Shown here: positions 32,529-41,333 of the stretch, piece by piece
How positions within the stretch are numbered: position 1 is the first letter of the stretch
Layout: the number at the start of each line of letters is the position of its first letter
Assembly (NCBI RefSeq): GCF_009862265.1
Contig: NZ_WWGX01000115.1
Span: 38,031-102,030 of the forward strand
DNA length: 64,000 bases
Direction: 5' to 3'
Source: Streptomyces sp. SID8352
GTDB taxonomy: Bacteria > Actinomycetota > Actinomycetes > Streptomycetales > Streptomycetaceae
Made by a program: the position numbers and the translations under genes
Notes under the pieces: generated by a model
Told to the model about the DNA's origin: nothing
The model's input: only the letters and a program-made list of their open reading frames with translations
Databases searched by the model: none

Positions 32529-34357
32529 GTGTGCACCGTCCGTCCGGCCGTGTTCCACGCCGCGTCCAGGTCGTCGCGGCTTTCGGTGTCGTCCTGCGAG
32601 GCCCTGATCAGCTCCGCGGTGTAGGGGTCGCCGGGCTGGGCGAAGATCCGCTCGACCGGTCCCGTCTCGATGACGCGGCCGTCCCGCATCACCGCGACCC
32701 GGTCGCAGATGTCGGCGACCACGCCGAAGTTGTGGGTGACGATGACGAGGGCCATCCCGTACTCCTGCTGGAGTTCGCGCAGCAGCTCCAGGACCTCGGC
32801 CTGGACGGTGACGTCGAGGGCGGTGGTCGGCTCGTCGGCGACGAGGAGCTGGGGCTTGCCCGCGACGGCGCCGGCGATGAGGACGCGCTGCGCCATGCCG
32901 CCGGAGACCTGGTGCGGGTAGGAGGCCATGACGCGCTCGGGGTCGGTGATGCCCACCCGAACGAGGATGTCGTGCGCCCGCTGCCTGGCCTGACCCTTCG
33001 TCAGTTTGTGCACGGAGCGCAGGGGTTCGACGAGCTGGTGCCCGATGGTGTAGCAGGGGTCGAGGTTGCTCATCGGCTCCTGGGGGACGTAGCCGATCCG
33101 GGTGCCGAGCAGCGCGTGGCGCTTGGCCCGGGGCAGCGAGCCGACCTCCTGGCCGCCGATCCAGATGCCGTCGCAGGTCGCGCCGCCGTTGACGGGGAGC
33201 AGGTCCAGGGCGGAGAACACGGTCTGCGACTTGCCCGATCCGGACTCGCCGACGATGCCGAGGACCTCGCCGGGGGCGACATCCAGGCTGACCCCGCGGA
33301 CCACCGGCTTGTCGCCGTGCGGGGTGCGGTAGGTGACGCGGAGGTTCTCGACGCGCAGGGCGCTGTCACCGGCGGCGTGCACCAGCTCGCCGGTGGCGGC
33401 GGGCGCCTCGGCTGCGGTGCTCCCGTCGGACGCGCCGTCAACCTGCTTCGCGGCGGCCGGGGCGGCGGAGCGGCGGCGGGGGCGCACCGGCTCGGTGCGC
33501 ACACTGACCAGGTCGGCGAGGGTCGACCCCATGAAGGCGAGGGCGGCGATGGTCAGACCCAGGGCGGCGGAGGGCCACAGCAGGATGAGCGGGTGGGTGC
33601 CCATGGTGCGGAAGCCGTCGTTCATCATCTGGCCCCAGTCGGGGGTCGACGCGGTGCCCACCCCGAGGAACTGGAGACCGGTCTGCATGCCCATCGCGAC
33701 GCCCGCGGTGAGCGCCGACTGGATGATCACCGGCGCCTGGACGGCCCGCAGCATGTGCGCGCGCAGGATCTTGACGTGGGTGAGTCCGGCGACCCGGGCG
33801 GCGTCGACATAGGGCTCCTTGCGCACGGCGAGGGCCTTGGAGCGCGAGATGCGGTAGTAGCCGGGGGCCATGAAGGCGCCGACGGTCACCATCAGCACCG
33901 TGAAGTCGGCACCGGTGCCGGCCGCCACGATCAGCAGGACGATCATTCCGGGCACGGACTGGAGCCCGTCGCTGATCCACGAGCAGATCCGGTCGGTGAC
34001 ACCGCCGAAGTACCCGGCGGCCACGCCGGAGGGGACACCGAGCCCGATGCCCACGAGACAGGCGATGGCGGCCCCGTAGACGGTGGTGCGGGCGCCGTAG
34101 AGCAGGCGGCTGAAGATGTCGCGCCCGGCCGAGTCGCCGCCCATCAGGTGCTCGGAGCTGGGTCCGGCCTGGGTGAGGGAGTAGTCGACGAGGTTGGGGT
34201 CGTGCGGGGCCAGCAGCGGGGCGAGGAGTCCGACCAGGACGACGGCGAGGAAGACCACCAGCGCCGCGACGCCGAGCGGGCGGCGCAGATAGCGGGACCA
34301 GAGGCGTCGCTGGGAGCGGACGGGGTCGCCGGGTGCGGGGATCACGGCATCGGTCAT
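32525..34357 (-). CDS. Fused ABC importer permease-ATPase (DppC-DppD type)
   Basis: A 610-residue fusion of two subunits that are usually separate. Residues about 1-295 form a DppC-like permease with six membrane segments and the EAA-like loop region (EPYVDAARVAGLTHVKILRAHML split over it). After a flexible linker (about 295-330), residues about 335-600 are a DppD-like ATPase with Walker A GESGSGKSQT, signature VSGGMAQRV, Walker B LLVADEPTTALD and H-loop VTHNF. The Walker A has Gln after Ser-Lys-Ser instead of Thr spacing, still typical of DppD. It overlaps the DppB gene (ATGA) and the second ATPase gene (GTGA). The fusion fixes one ATPase to one permease in the complex. Confidence 0.9.
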   Translation of the reverse strand: MTDAVIPAPGDPVRSQRRLWSRYLRRPLGVAALVVFLAVVLVGLLAPLLAPHDPNLVDYSLTQAGPSSEHLMGGDSAGRDIFSRLLYGARTTVYGAAIACLVGIGLGVPSGVAAGYFGGVTDRICSWISDGLQSVPGMIVLLIVAAGTGADFTVLMVTVGAFMAPGYYRISRSKALAVRKEPYVDAARVAGLTHVKILRAHMLRAVQAPVIIQSALTAGVAMGMQTGLQFLGVGTASTPDWGQMMNDGFRTMGTHPLILLWPSAALGLTIAALAFMGSTLADLVSVRTEPVRPRRRSAAPAAAKQVDGASDGSTAAEAPAATGELVHAAGDSALRVENLRVTYRTPHGDKPVVRGVSLDVAPGEVLGIVGESGSGKSQTVFSALDLLPVNGGATCDGIWIGGQEVGSLPRAKRHALLGTRIGYVPQEPMSNLDPCYTIGHQLVEPLRSVHKLTKGQARQRAHDILVRVGITDPERVMASYPHQVSGGMAQRVLIAGAVAGKPQLLVADEPTTALDVTVQAEVLELLRELQQEYGMALVIVTHNFGVVADICDRVAVMRDGRVIETGPVERIFAQPGDPYTAELIRASQDDTESRDDLDAAWNTAGRTVHT

Positions 34358-35295
34358 TGCTCGCGCACCTTCGGGTTGATCCAGCCGAGCACGAGGTCGA
34401 GCAGGAAGTTGATGAGGACGACGAAGACGACGGTGACGGCGGTCAGCCCCAGCAGGATGGGGATGTCACCGATCTGGGAGGCCGACTGGGTGAGGCTGCC
34501 GATGCCCGGGAGGTTGAAGATGATCTCCACGACGATGGCGCCGCCGAGCAGGCCGACGAACATCACGGCGAGCACGGTCAGGGCGGCGGGCGAGGCGTTG
34601 CGCAGCACGTGCAGGGTCACCCGGCGGGAGGACAGGCCGCGGGCCCGGAGGGTGCGGACGAAGTCCTGGTTGGTGACCTCCAGGAAGCCGTTGCGGAGCT
34701 GTTCGGCGATCATCACGATCGCACCGAGCGCCAGGGCGACCGCGGGCAGGGTGATGGAGCTGAGCCATCCCGAGCCGGAGTGGGTCAGGGGCACGTAGCC
34801 CACCGCGGGGAACCACTTGAGCCGCACCGCGAACGTCATGACCAGCACGAGGCTGACCCAGAAGCCGGGCAGGGCGAACAGGACCACGGAGGCGAGCTTC
34901 AGCACGCGGGCCAGCAAACCGCCCGGACGCAGACCGGTGGCGACGCCGACGGCGATCCCGACGACGGCCGCGAGGAGGGTGGCGGCCACCACGATCGACA
35001 GGGTGACCGGGACCCGCAGCGCGATCTGGTCGGAGACGGGCTGGAAGTTGCGCCACGAGGTGCCGAAGTCACCGCGTACCGCGTGGGAGAACCAGTCCCA
35101 GAACTGTACGAGCAGGGGCCGGTCCAGTCCGAGCCGTTCGTGCAGGGCCGTCCGCTGCGCGGGGGTGGCGTTGTTGCCGAGCAGGCCGGCGGTGGGGTCG
35201 CCGATGGCCAGGTGCGCCAGGAAGAAGGTGGCGGAGGTGACGACGAGCAGGAGGGCTAGTCCTGACAGCAGTCGCCGGATCGTGAATCTGATCAT
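34354..35295 (-). CDS. ABC importer permease (DppB-like)
   Basis: A 313-residue membrane protein with about six hydrophobic segments: an N-terminal one (LLSGLALLLVVTSATFFLAH), a periplasmic loop with ERLGLD-type residues (LHERLGLDRPLLVQFWDW) and the permease loop with TLRARGLSSRRVTLHVLRNA. This is the DppB pattern. It pairs with the DppC half of the fused protein to make the membrane channel. The ATG at 35295 follows an intergenic hairpin just after the binding-protein gene, so expression is probably reduced relative to that gene. Confidence 0.9.
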   Translation of the reverse strand: MIRFTIRRLLSGLALLLVVTSATFFLAHLAIGDPTAGLLGNNATPAQRTALHERLGLDRPLLVQFWDWFSHAVRGDFGTSWRNFQPVSDQIALRVPVTLSIVVAATLLAAVVGIAVGVATGLRPGGLLARVLKLASVVLFALPGFWVSLVLVMTFAVRLKWFPAVGYVPLTHSGSGWLSSITLPAVALALGAIVMIAEQLRNGFLEVTNQDFVRTLRARGLSSRRVTLHVLRNASPAALTVLAVMFVGLLGGAIVVEIIFNLPGIGSLTQSASQIGDIPILLGLTAVTVVFVVLINFLLDLVLGWINPKVREQ

Positions 35296-35315
35296 GTAGG
35301 GGCCCCTCTGGGGGC

Positions 35316-35342
35316 GGGGCCGCCCGTCGCAAGGGCGGCCCC
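35316..35342. terminator. Attenuating hairpin between binding protein and permease genes
   Basis: A perfect 10-bp stem GGGGCCGCCC (35316-35325) with GGGCGGCCCC (35333-35342) and a 7-nt loop. It sits directly after the lipoprotein stop codon. Such hairpins protect the upstream message and reduce read-through, giving more binding protein than channel. Confidence 0.75.
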
Positions 35343-35355
35343 ACCGGTACGGGTA

Positions 35356-36867
35356 TTAGCCGCGCTGGACGAATCGCAGGGTCGGGAACATCATCCCGGT
35401 GATCGGGGTCACCGTGATGTCCTTGGTGCTGAAGTAGGTGTTGTTCGCCTGGTACCACACGTCCTGCCAGGCCTGGTCGGTGATTTCCTCGTTGAGGTCA
35501 CGGATCAGGGGCACCTGCGCGTCACCGGTCGTCGCCTCGATCTTCCCGACCAGCTTGTCGACCTCGGGGAAGTCCTTGACCGACGGGTTCGGGTTGAACC
35601 ACTGCTGGGAGGTGATCCGGCCGTCCACCGAGGCCGCCGGGTTGGAGTCAAGGGCGAGGACCGCGACGAACATGGGGTAGGTGGCCGCGTTCTTCTGGTA
35701 GTCGGCGGGCGACATGTTCTTCCAGGTGACCTTGATGCCGAGCTTGCCCAGGGTCTGCTGGACGGACGGCTGCCACGGCTGGAAGATCGACGACATCGGC
35801 AGGGTGACCTTGAAGCCGTCGGCGTAGCCGGCCTCGGCCATGAGCTTCTTCGCCTTGTCCATGTCGAAGGCGTAGCGGTCGTTGAGCGACTCGTCGTAGG
35901 CCGCGCGTCCGGCCGGGAACACCTGGTTGGTGGCGACACCCGCGCCCTGACCGACGGACTTCAGCATGGCGGCGCCGTCGAAGGCGTGGTTGATGGCCCG
36001 CCGCACCCGGACGTCACCGAGGGGCTTGAGCTCCTTGCCGGTGCGGTCGGTGAACTGGATGCCCACCCAGGTGGCGACGTCGGAGGCGACGTTCCAGCCG
36101 TTCTCCTTGGCCCGGGGGATGTCGGCGGCGTTGGCGTAGGCGATGTCGAGCTGGCCGGAGAGCATGGCGTTGAAGCTCGCGGTCGGGTCGGGGATGGGCA
36201 GCACGCTCACCGAGCCGAAGGGGAAGGTCTTGTCGTCCCAGTGCCCGGACTGCTTGGTGAAGACGTACTCGGAGCCGGGGGTCGAGCGGCCGGTGTCGAA
36301 GGTGTACGGGCCGGAGCCGACGGGGGCCTTGGCGAGCGAGTCGGCCTCGATGGCGGCCGGGGAGGCCATCCAGCTGCGGCCGAGCCCCATGTAGTAGAGG
36401 AGCGCGTCGTCCTTCTTCTTGAGGTTGAGGGCGATGGTGCCCTCGTCGACCTTCTTGAAGCCGGAGACGTTGGCGTAGGTCTGTCCGGAACGGACGCCCG
36501 CCTTCAGGTGCTCGAGGTTGCTCAGCGCGGCCTCGGCGTCGAAGGGCTTCCCGTCGCTGAACTTCACACCGCTGCGCAGCTTCATGGTGAGGGTCAGGCG
36601 GTCCGAGGAGTACGTCCACGATGTGGCGAGCCCGGGGACGGGGTTCGAGTCCTTGTCCAGGGAGACCAGCGGGTCGTACACGGCCGACAGGTACGGTCCG
36701 TCGAAACCGATGTCGGCCTGCGCCGGGTCCCAGGACGTCACGTCGAGCAGCGTCCCGATCTTGATATCGTTCTTGGCGCCGCCACTGGAGGTGTCGGCGG
36801 TGTTGGTACACGCGGCCATCGCGAACGCGGCGACCGCGACAAGTGTGGCTCTCCAGATTCTCTTCAT
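35356..36867 (-). CDS. ABC importer solute-binding lipoprotein (family 5)
   Basis: A 503-residue secreted lipoprotein. The N-terminal signal (RATLVAVAAFAMAACT) ends in a lipobox with Cys near residue 19, so it should be anchored outside the membrane. The mature part matches the SBP family 5 of dipeptide transporters, with LKLRSGVKFSDGKPFDAE-like and VRRAINHAFDGAAM segments. It selects the solute for the permeases and ATPases encoded downstream. The first gene of the leftward importer operon. A candidate promoter with TTGCCT and TAGACT boxes lies upstream (37021-37050). Confidence 0.9.
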   Translation of the reverse strand: MKRIWRATLVAVAAFAMAACTNTADTSSGGAKNDIKIGTLLDVTSWDPAQADIGFDGPYLSAVYDPLVSLDKDSNPVPGLATSWTYSSDRLTLTMKLRSGVKFSDGKPFDAEAALSNLEHLKAGVRSGQTYANVSGFKKVDEGTIALNLKKKDDALLYYMGLGRSWMASPAAIEADSLAKAPVGSGPYTFDTGRSTPGSEYVFTKQSGHWDDKTFPFGSVSVLPIPDPTASFNAMLSGQLDIAYANAADIPRAKENGWNVASDVATWVGIQFTDRTGKELKPLGDVRVRRAINHAFDGAAMLKSVGQGAGVATNQVFPAGRAAYDESLNDRYAFDMDKAKKLMAEAGYADGFKVTLPMSSIFQPWQPSVQQTLGKLGIKVTWKNMSPADYQKNAATYPMFVAVLALDSNPAASVDGRITSQQWFNPNPSVKDFPEVDKLVGKIEATTGDAQVPLIRDLNEEITDQAWQDVWYQANNTYFSTKDITVTPITGMMFPTLRFVQRG

Positions 36868-37020
36868 GGAATCTTCTCTCGGGTGTAAGAGGGTGCGCTG
36901 GTGCCAGATCGATCCGGGAGAGGGATACCGCCCGACCTCTCGCCGTCGCAGCGCTCGGCCCACAGATTGAGAGTGGGTGCGCGGAGGAGTTCTCCTGTCC
37001 GCCACCTCACATGTCGTGGC

Positions 37021-37033
37021 CGTTAGTCTACGG
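37021..37033. promoter_or_regulatory. Shared motif CGTTAGTCTACGG in the importer promoter
   Basis: Read on the minus strand as CCGTAGACTAACG, this includes a TAGACT -10 box, with TTGCCT 16 bp farther upstream. The identical 13 bp occurs at 43169-43181 upstream of the alcohol dehydrogenase, at the same position relative to a candidate -35 box. That suggests a common regulator binding over the -10 region. Confidence 0.5.
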
Positions 37034-37051
37034 TCGTCGGCGAAAAAGGCA

Positions 37052-37090
37052 ATGGCCCCGCCGCAGCCAATTGGCGAGCGGCGGGGCCAT
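37052..37090. terminator. Terminator after the methyltransferase-like gene
   Basis: A perfect 13-bp stem (37052-37064 with 37078-37090) around a 13-nt loop that contains the small palindrome GCCAATTGGC. T-runs flank both sides (TTTTT after 37089 on plus, and on minus beyond 37052), a classic intrinsic terminator. It separates the methyltransferase-like gene from the importer promoter. Confidence 0.88.
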
Positions 37091-37139
37091 TTTTCCCCGG
37101 GCGGGAACCAGGGTGTGAAACGGGTGTCCCGGAGGTGCC

Positions 37140-38129
37140 TCAGACGGCCTCGGCGACCACCACACGGGGGCTTCCGGGCAGGGCCAGCACCTCGCGACGG
37201 CGCCATCCGGACGCCTCCAGCCAGGCCGTGACCTCGGACTCCGGGTAGACGACCGTGCCGTCGATGACGAAGTACTCGCCGGCGTGGAGGGCGTCGATCG
37301 GGCGCTGGCGCTCGTCGTCGTCCAGCAGGAAGTCCAGCAGCAGCAGCGTCGCCCCGGGGCGCGCCGCGGCGCGCGCACGGGTGAGGATGGCGCGGTTCTG
37401 CTCGGCGTCGAAGCGGTGGATCACGTGGTTGACCATGACCAGGTCGTGCTCGCCGCCCGGGTCCGCGGTGTCGGTCGGGGCGGCGTCGATCACGGCCCGG
37501 TCGGTGAGGCCGGCCGCGGCGAGCGCCTCGGCTATCGACTCCGAGGAGGCCGGGTCGAAGACGAAGCGCGCGGACAGCTCGGGGTTGGCCCGCAGCGCGC
37601 CGATGGCGAACTCCGGGGAGAGGCCGCCGAGGTCGAGCAGGTCCCGGTAGGGCCCGAAGTCGAAGGAGCGGGCGAGCATCGCGGCGTGCAGCGAGTTGTA
37701 GCGCATGACACCGGCCATGAAGGACTTCCAGCGGCCCTCGTCCATCTTCAGCTCACCGGGCTCGGTGGTGTCGACGGTGGTGTCGAACTGCAGCCAGTGG
37801 CCGTAGCTGATCTCGTTGAGGAAGGCGAGGAAGGGGTGCAGGTCGAGGTCGCCCGCACCGCTCAGGTGGGCCGCGGCGTCCGGCGCCAGCCGGTAGCGGC
37901 CGTCGGTCCGCTCCAGCAGGCCCAGTCCGTTCATGGCGTCGGCCAGGATGCGCGTCATCTGCTCGCTGAGGCCGGTCTCCGAGGCGAGCTGGGCGACATC
38001 GCGCTCACCGTCGGCCAGGGCCCGGAAGAGGCCGGTGCGCGCGGCGGCGAAGAGCTGCTTGGCGCCCATGTAGCCGATGGCGATGTCGACGATGCGCTCG
38101 GGCGTGGCGGGCGTGCCGGGTGCGGTCAT
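37140..38129 (-). CDS. Methyltransferase-like protein with altered SAM loop
   Basis: A 329-residue protein of the AdoMet O-methyltransferase 2 type: an N-terminal winged-helix dimerisation domain (about 15-95), then a Rossmann-like domain (about 160-329) with NHVIHRFDAEQNRAIL and LLLLDFLLDDDERQ. The usual glycine-rich cofactor loop (DVGGGxG) is replaced by LDLGGLSPEFAIG, which may impair S-adenosylmethionine binding. The ATG at 38129 has AGGAGA upstream. An alternative GTG at 38294 overlaps the aldo/keto reductase stop and would add 55 Pro/Ala-rich residues containing a 27-bp repeat. Confidence 0.7.
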   Translation of the reverse strand: MTAPGTPATPERIVDIAIGYMGAKQLFAAARTGLFRALADGERDVAQLASETGLSEQMTRILADAMNGLGLLERTDGRYRLAPDAAAHLSGAGDLDLHPFLAFLNEISYGHWLQFDTTVDTTEPGELKMDEGRWKSFMAGVMRYNSLHAAMLARSFDFGPYRDLLDLGGLSPEFAIGALRANPELSARFVFDPASSESIAEALAAAGLTDRAVIDAAPTDTADPGGEHDLVMVNHVIHRFDAEQNRAILTRARAAARPGATLLLLDFLLDDDERQRPIDALHAGEYFVIDGTVVYPESEVTAWLEASGWRRREVLALPGSPRVVVAEAV

Positions 38130-38187
38130 GGTGTTCTCCTGAAGGGTGGTCGTACGGGGGTGGGGCGGGGCCTCTGGGGCCCTGGGG

Positions 38188-38257
38188 GCCGGAGGAGCGA
38201 TGGGGGCCCCGGAGGCCGGAGGAGCGGTGGACGCCCCGGGGGCCGGAGGAGCGGTGG
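38188..38257. repeat. 27-bp tandem repeat, three copies
   Basis: GCCGGAGGAGCGnTGG-type units start at 38188, 38215 and 38242, a 27-bp period; the third copy is partial. On the minus strand the unit is in frame with the downstream methyltransferase-like gene and would encode repeated nine-residue Ala-Pro-Pro peptides if translation began at 38294. Confidence 0.7.
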
Positions 38258-38290
38258 GGCGGGCGGGCGCCGTCGGGTCGGGGGCGCCGG

Positions 38291-39259
38291 TCACCAGGTG
38301 CCGTCCGCGGCGACCTCGCGGTCGATCCACAGACCGCTCACCGCCTCACGGAGCGCGTCGGCGCCGATCCGGTCGAGCAGGGCGACGGCCCCGGCGTTGT
38401 CCTCCAGTTGAGCCTGCCGGGAGACGCCGACCAGCACGTTGGCGGTGGCGGGGTTGGCCAGGCAGAAGGCGATGCCCAGGCGGGCGGGGGTGGTGCCGAA
38501 CCCGTCGGCGAGCCTTTGCACCTCGGCGTACGAGTCGGCGATGCGCTCGCGGATACCGCCGACATCGGCGCCGATCTTGCGGTTCGGCCGGAGGTTGCCG
38601 ACGAGCAGGCCGCCCTCGAAGACGTCCGACGCCTGGAGGGCCAGCTCCCCGGAGTCGAACAGGGGGCCGTAGTAGCCACCCTCGGCCATCGACCTGCGCG
38701 CCAGGCCGTACTTGAGCTGTGCGAACGCGGGCGGCACGAGGCCCCGCTCACGGGCGATGTCAATGGCCGCGCGCAGGTCGCGGTACTGCCAGTTGTTCAC
38801 ACCCCAGGTGGTGAACCGGCCCGCCTCGATCTGCTCGGCGACGTCGGTGACGACGCGTTCCACGTCGAGTTCGCCGAAGTAGTCGCCCACGACGACCATG
38901 TCGGCCCGCTCGACGCCGACGCGCTCCAGGGACGTCTCCATCTGCTGGGTGAAGCCGGTGGAGGGGTAGTCCCAGAGCCAGAGTTTGCCGCAGAACTGCC
39001 AGTCGGAGCGGGCGAGCCCGGCCTCCCGCACCGCGCGGCCGAAGATCAGGTCCGTGCGGGCGTTCTCCGCGTGCGGCCCCATGTTGTAGTGCGCGACGTC
39101 GAAGAAGGCGCAGCCGAGCTCCGCGGCCCGCGCGATCAACGACACCGCGTCGTCGAATTCCATCCGGTCCCAGGTGTTCCAGGACCCCAGTGCCAGTACC
39201 GGAACCTCGGGGCCGTCGGGCCCCAAACGGCGGCGGGGAACGGACTGTGCAGTGCTCAA
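38291..39259 (-). CDS. Aldo/keto reductase with altered catalytic His
   Basis: A 322-residue NADPH-dependent aldo/keto reductase barrel. The catalytic Asp and Tyr lie in CAFFDVAHYNMGP near 55 and the Lys in FCGKLWLWDYP near 90. The position of the usual active-site His (after the next strand) reads VVVGDYFGE, a Gly. C-terminal LANPATANVLVGVSR and WGVNNWQYRDLR are cofactor-site patterns. The start is TTG at 39259, where GGAGG precedes; no better start exists. A close paralogue with the same His-to-Gly change is at 44638. Divergent from the SDR gene. Confidence 0.82.
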   Translation of the reverse strand: MSTAQSVPRRRLGPDGPEVPVLALGSWNTWDRMEFDDAVSLIARAAELGCAFFDVAHYNMGPHAENARTDLIFGRAVREAGLARSDWQFCGKLWLWDYPSTGFTQQMETSLERVGVERADMVVVGDYFGELDVERVVTDVAEQIEAGRFTTWGVNNWQYRDLRAAIDIARERGLVPPAFAQLKYGLARRSMAEGGYYGPLFDSGELALQASDVFEGGLLVGNLRPNRKIGADVGGIRERIADSYAEVQRLADGFGTTPARLGIAFCLANPATANVLVGVSRQAQLEDNAGAVALLDRIGADALREAVSGLWIDREVAADGTW

Positions 39260-39298
39260 AGCGCCTCCCGGAAGCCACGGGTTTTTTCGTCTACGCTT

Positions 39299-39309
39299 GT
39301 ATACTATAC
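39299..39309. promoter_or_regulatory. Palindrome GTATACTATAC between divergent AKR and SDR genes
   Basis: GTATA-C-TATAC, a perfect inverted repeat in an AT-rich window between two divergent genes (starts at 39259 and 39351). It is a likely operator controlling both. It resembles, but does not match, the ATCGTATACGA sites farther right. Confidence 0.45.
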
Positions 39310-39350
39310 CGAGACGCCGTGACACAGGTCTCGGCGCGAGGGGAGTGAAA

Positions 39351-40091
39351 ATGCAGCGCACACGCACCGTGCTCGTCACCGGTGGAGCGGGCGGGATCGG
39401 CCGGGGAGTCGCCGCGGCCTTCGCCGAACTGGGCGACACCGTGGTGATCGCGGACCGGGACGCCCAGCGCGTCACGGAGACCGCCCAGGCCCTCGGCGTC
39501 CACGGCCGCACCCTCGACATCACCGACGAGGCCGCGATCACGCGCGAACTGGACTCCGTCCAGGAGGAGTTCGGCCCGGTCGAGGTCCTGGTGAACAACG
39601 CCGGACTGCTCACCGTCCACGGCACCCTGCTGGACCTGCCCGGCGGCGACCTGGACACCATCCTGCGCACCAACGTGCTGGGCACCTTCCTCATGACCCA
39701 GCACACGGCCCGCCGCATGGTCGACGCCGGGGTCGCCGGCGCGATCGTCAACCTCTCCTCGATCGGCGGCCGGCAGCCCACGCCGGGCATGGGCGGCTAC
39801 GAGAGCAGCAAGGCGGCGGTGGACGCGCTGACCCGCTGGTCGGCGATCGAACTGGCCGACAGCGGCATCCGCGTCAACGCCGTCGCCCCCGGCCCCGTGC
39901 TCACCGAGATGATGGCCGTCGGCATGCCGGAGGGCTCGCCGCAGCGCGAGGCGTGGGAGCAGCGCATCCCGCTGCACAAGTTCGCCTCGGTGGAGGACGT
40001 CGCCGCGGCGGCGGTCTTCCTGGCCGGCGACGGCGCGGCACACATCACGGGGACGAGCCTGGCGGTGGACGGGGGGCAACTGCTCACGTAG
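39351..40091 (+). CDS. Short-chain dehydrogenase/reductase
   Basis: A 246-residue classical SDR. It has the cofactor loop TGGAGGIGRG near residue 12, NNAG near 88, the catalytic Ser in VNLSSIGG and the YxxxK motif GYESSKAA near 153, and a C-terminal GTSLAVDGGQLLT. It should oxidise or reduce an alcohol/ketone with NAD(P)(H). An Asp after the second beta strand (IADRDAQR) points to NAD preference. The ATG at 39351 has GGGAG upstream. It faces the AKR gene across a short palindrome-containing promoter region. Confidence 0.9.
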   Translation: MQRTRTVLVTGGAGGIGRGVAAAFAELGDTVVIADRDAQRVTETAQALGVHGRTLDITDEAAITRELDSVQEEFGPVEVLVNNAGLLTVHGTLLDLPGGDLDTILRTNVLGTFLMTQHTARRMVDAGVAGAIVNLSSIGGRQPTPGMGGYESSKAAVDALTRWSAIELADSGIRVNAVAPGPVLTEMMAVGMPEGSPQREAWEQRIPLHKFASVEDVAAAAVFLAGDGAAHITGTSLAVDGGQLLT

Positions 40092-40188
40092 GGGCGGGTT
40101 CCGCGCGCAGGCGTGGAGCGCCTGGAGCACGTGGAACGTGGGGCACGTCGGGAGGCGTTGCCTGCGGATTCGGGCCCGCATCGGTGCG

Positions 40189-40212
40189 GTCGGCTCTCCT
40201 CGGGGAGCCGAC
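40189..40212. terminator. Candidate terminator after the SDR gene
   Basis: An 8-bp perfect stem, GTCGGCTC (40189-40196) with GAGCCGAC (40205-40212), around an 8-nt loop, about 100 bp after the SDR stop. Confidence 0.45.
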
Positions 40213-40376
40213 ACGGTGCGGGCCTTCGCCTTGCCCCGGGGATGGTGCGAGGGGGCGGATGCAGCGCTCGTCGGCGTCGGAAGGCGCGCTCTTCGGACGG
40301 GCCCGGGGGGAGTGACGCTCAGCGTGCTGGGGCGTCGAGGGGGGCGATGGGGGTCAGTGAGGTTGGGTGAAGTTGG

Positions 40377-40775
40377 GTGAGCAGCGTTCTCGGGTGGGAG
40401 CGGTGCTCGCGGAGGAGGGCAACGCTCACAGAGGAGAGCGATGGCAACAGGTGAGAGCGGTGGTCACAGAGGAGAGCCACGCTCACAAGAGAGGACAGCG
40501 GCCGCAAGAGAGGACGGTAGTCACAGGGGAGGACGGTGCTCGCCAAGGGGAGCAGTGCTCGCAGAGCAGGACGGTGGCTCGCGGATGAAGGCGGTGCTCA
40601 CACAAGGGGACAGCGCTCTCCCCAATGAGCGGCGGCCTCGGTTGCGAGCGGCGTTCACAATCGAGGCGGCCCGCTCGCAGAAGGGAGCGGCGCTCATGAA
40701 GGGGAACAGCGCTCTCCTTGGCGAGCCGCCGCCTCAAATGCGAGCGGCGCTTTCCCCGACAAGCAGCACCCCCGG
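40377..40775. repeat. 19-bp degenerate tandem repeat array, block 1
   Basis: Twenty-one contiguous units in exact 19-bp register, for example GGGAGCGGTGCTCGCGGAG at 40396 and GAGAGCGGTGGTCACAGAG at 40453. A working consensus is GAGAGCGGYGCTCACAGAG. The core GAGC-N3-GCTC is a small palindrome that could form short hairpins. Looser units continue to about 40990 with one or more 22-bp steps. There are no unique spacers between units. Confidence 0.88.
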
Positions 40776-41141
40776 GCGCGGCGAGCAGCGCTCTCCCGGG
40801 CGGGCAGCGACCTCGGAAGTGAGCAGTGCTCCGACCTCCTCCCTCCCCCCAGGGGGCCATCCCCACAGAAGGGCGAGCAACGTTCTCCCAAGTGACCCCC
40901 GCTCCGGATTGCGAGCGGCGCTCTCGCTGGCGAACAGTGGCCAACGACGCGAGCGGCGCTCACAGACACGAGCGGAGACCTCGCCGACGAACAGCGCTCA
41001 CGCAGCAGGGAGGCGACCCAGATCTACGCGGTGCCCACCGGCAAGAGCAGCGCCGTGCTCGGCCAAGGCCGCACCCCGCCGCATGCCCCCACGCGAAGCC
41101 CACACGTGCGGCAGCCTCTTCAGCGAGCACCGGCCTCCCGC

Positions 41142-41217
41142 GTGAGCGGCGCTCACACGGCAGAGCGGCGCTCACGCAGGAGAGCGGCGCTCACACAAGA
41201 GATCTGCGTTACTCCAG
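41142..41217. repeat. 19-bp tandem repeat array, block 2
   Basis: Four units in exact 19-bp register, beginning GTGAGCGGCGCTCACACGG. These are the best preserved units: GAGCGGCGCTCAC is kept in the first three. Confidence 0.85.
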
Positions 41218-41333
41218 GTCAGCCCCGGCCGCAGCCTCAGCCCCAGGTACAGCCCCCGGCCCGGCCCGGCCCGAGCCCGAGCCCAAGCCCCGACCCCGGT
41301 CACGGGTCCCGGCCCCGGCCACCTGCGCAGACC

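Noticed and set aside
39297..39306. Fourth copy of the GntR operator (TTGTATACTA).
   Set aside because: It matches only 8 of 10 positions and its own best symmetry is GTATA-C-TATAC, so it is likely a different site.
40441..41145. Repeat protein encoded by the 19-bp array.
   Set aside because: The period is not a multiple of three, so each unit changes frame; the predicted peptide shows no repeat or domain.
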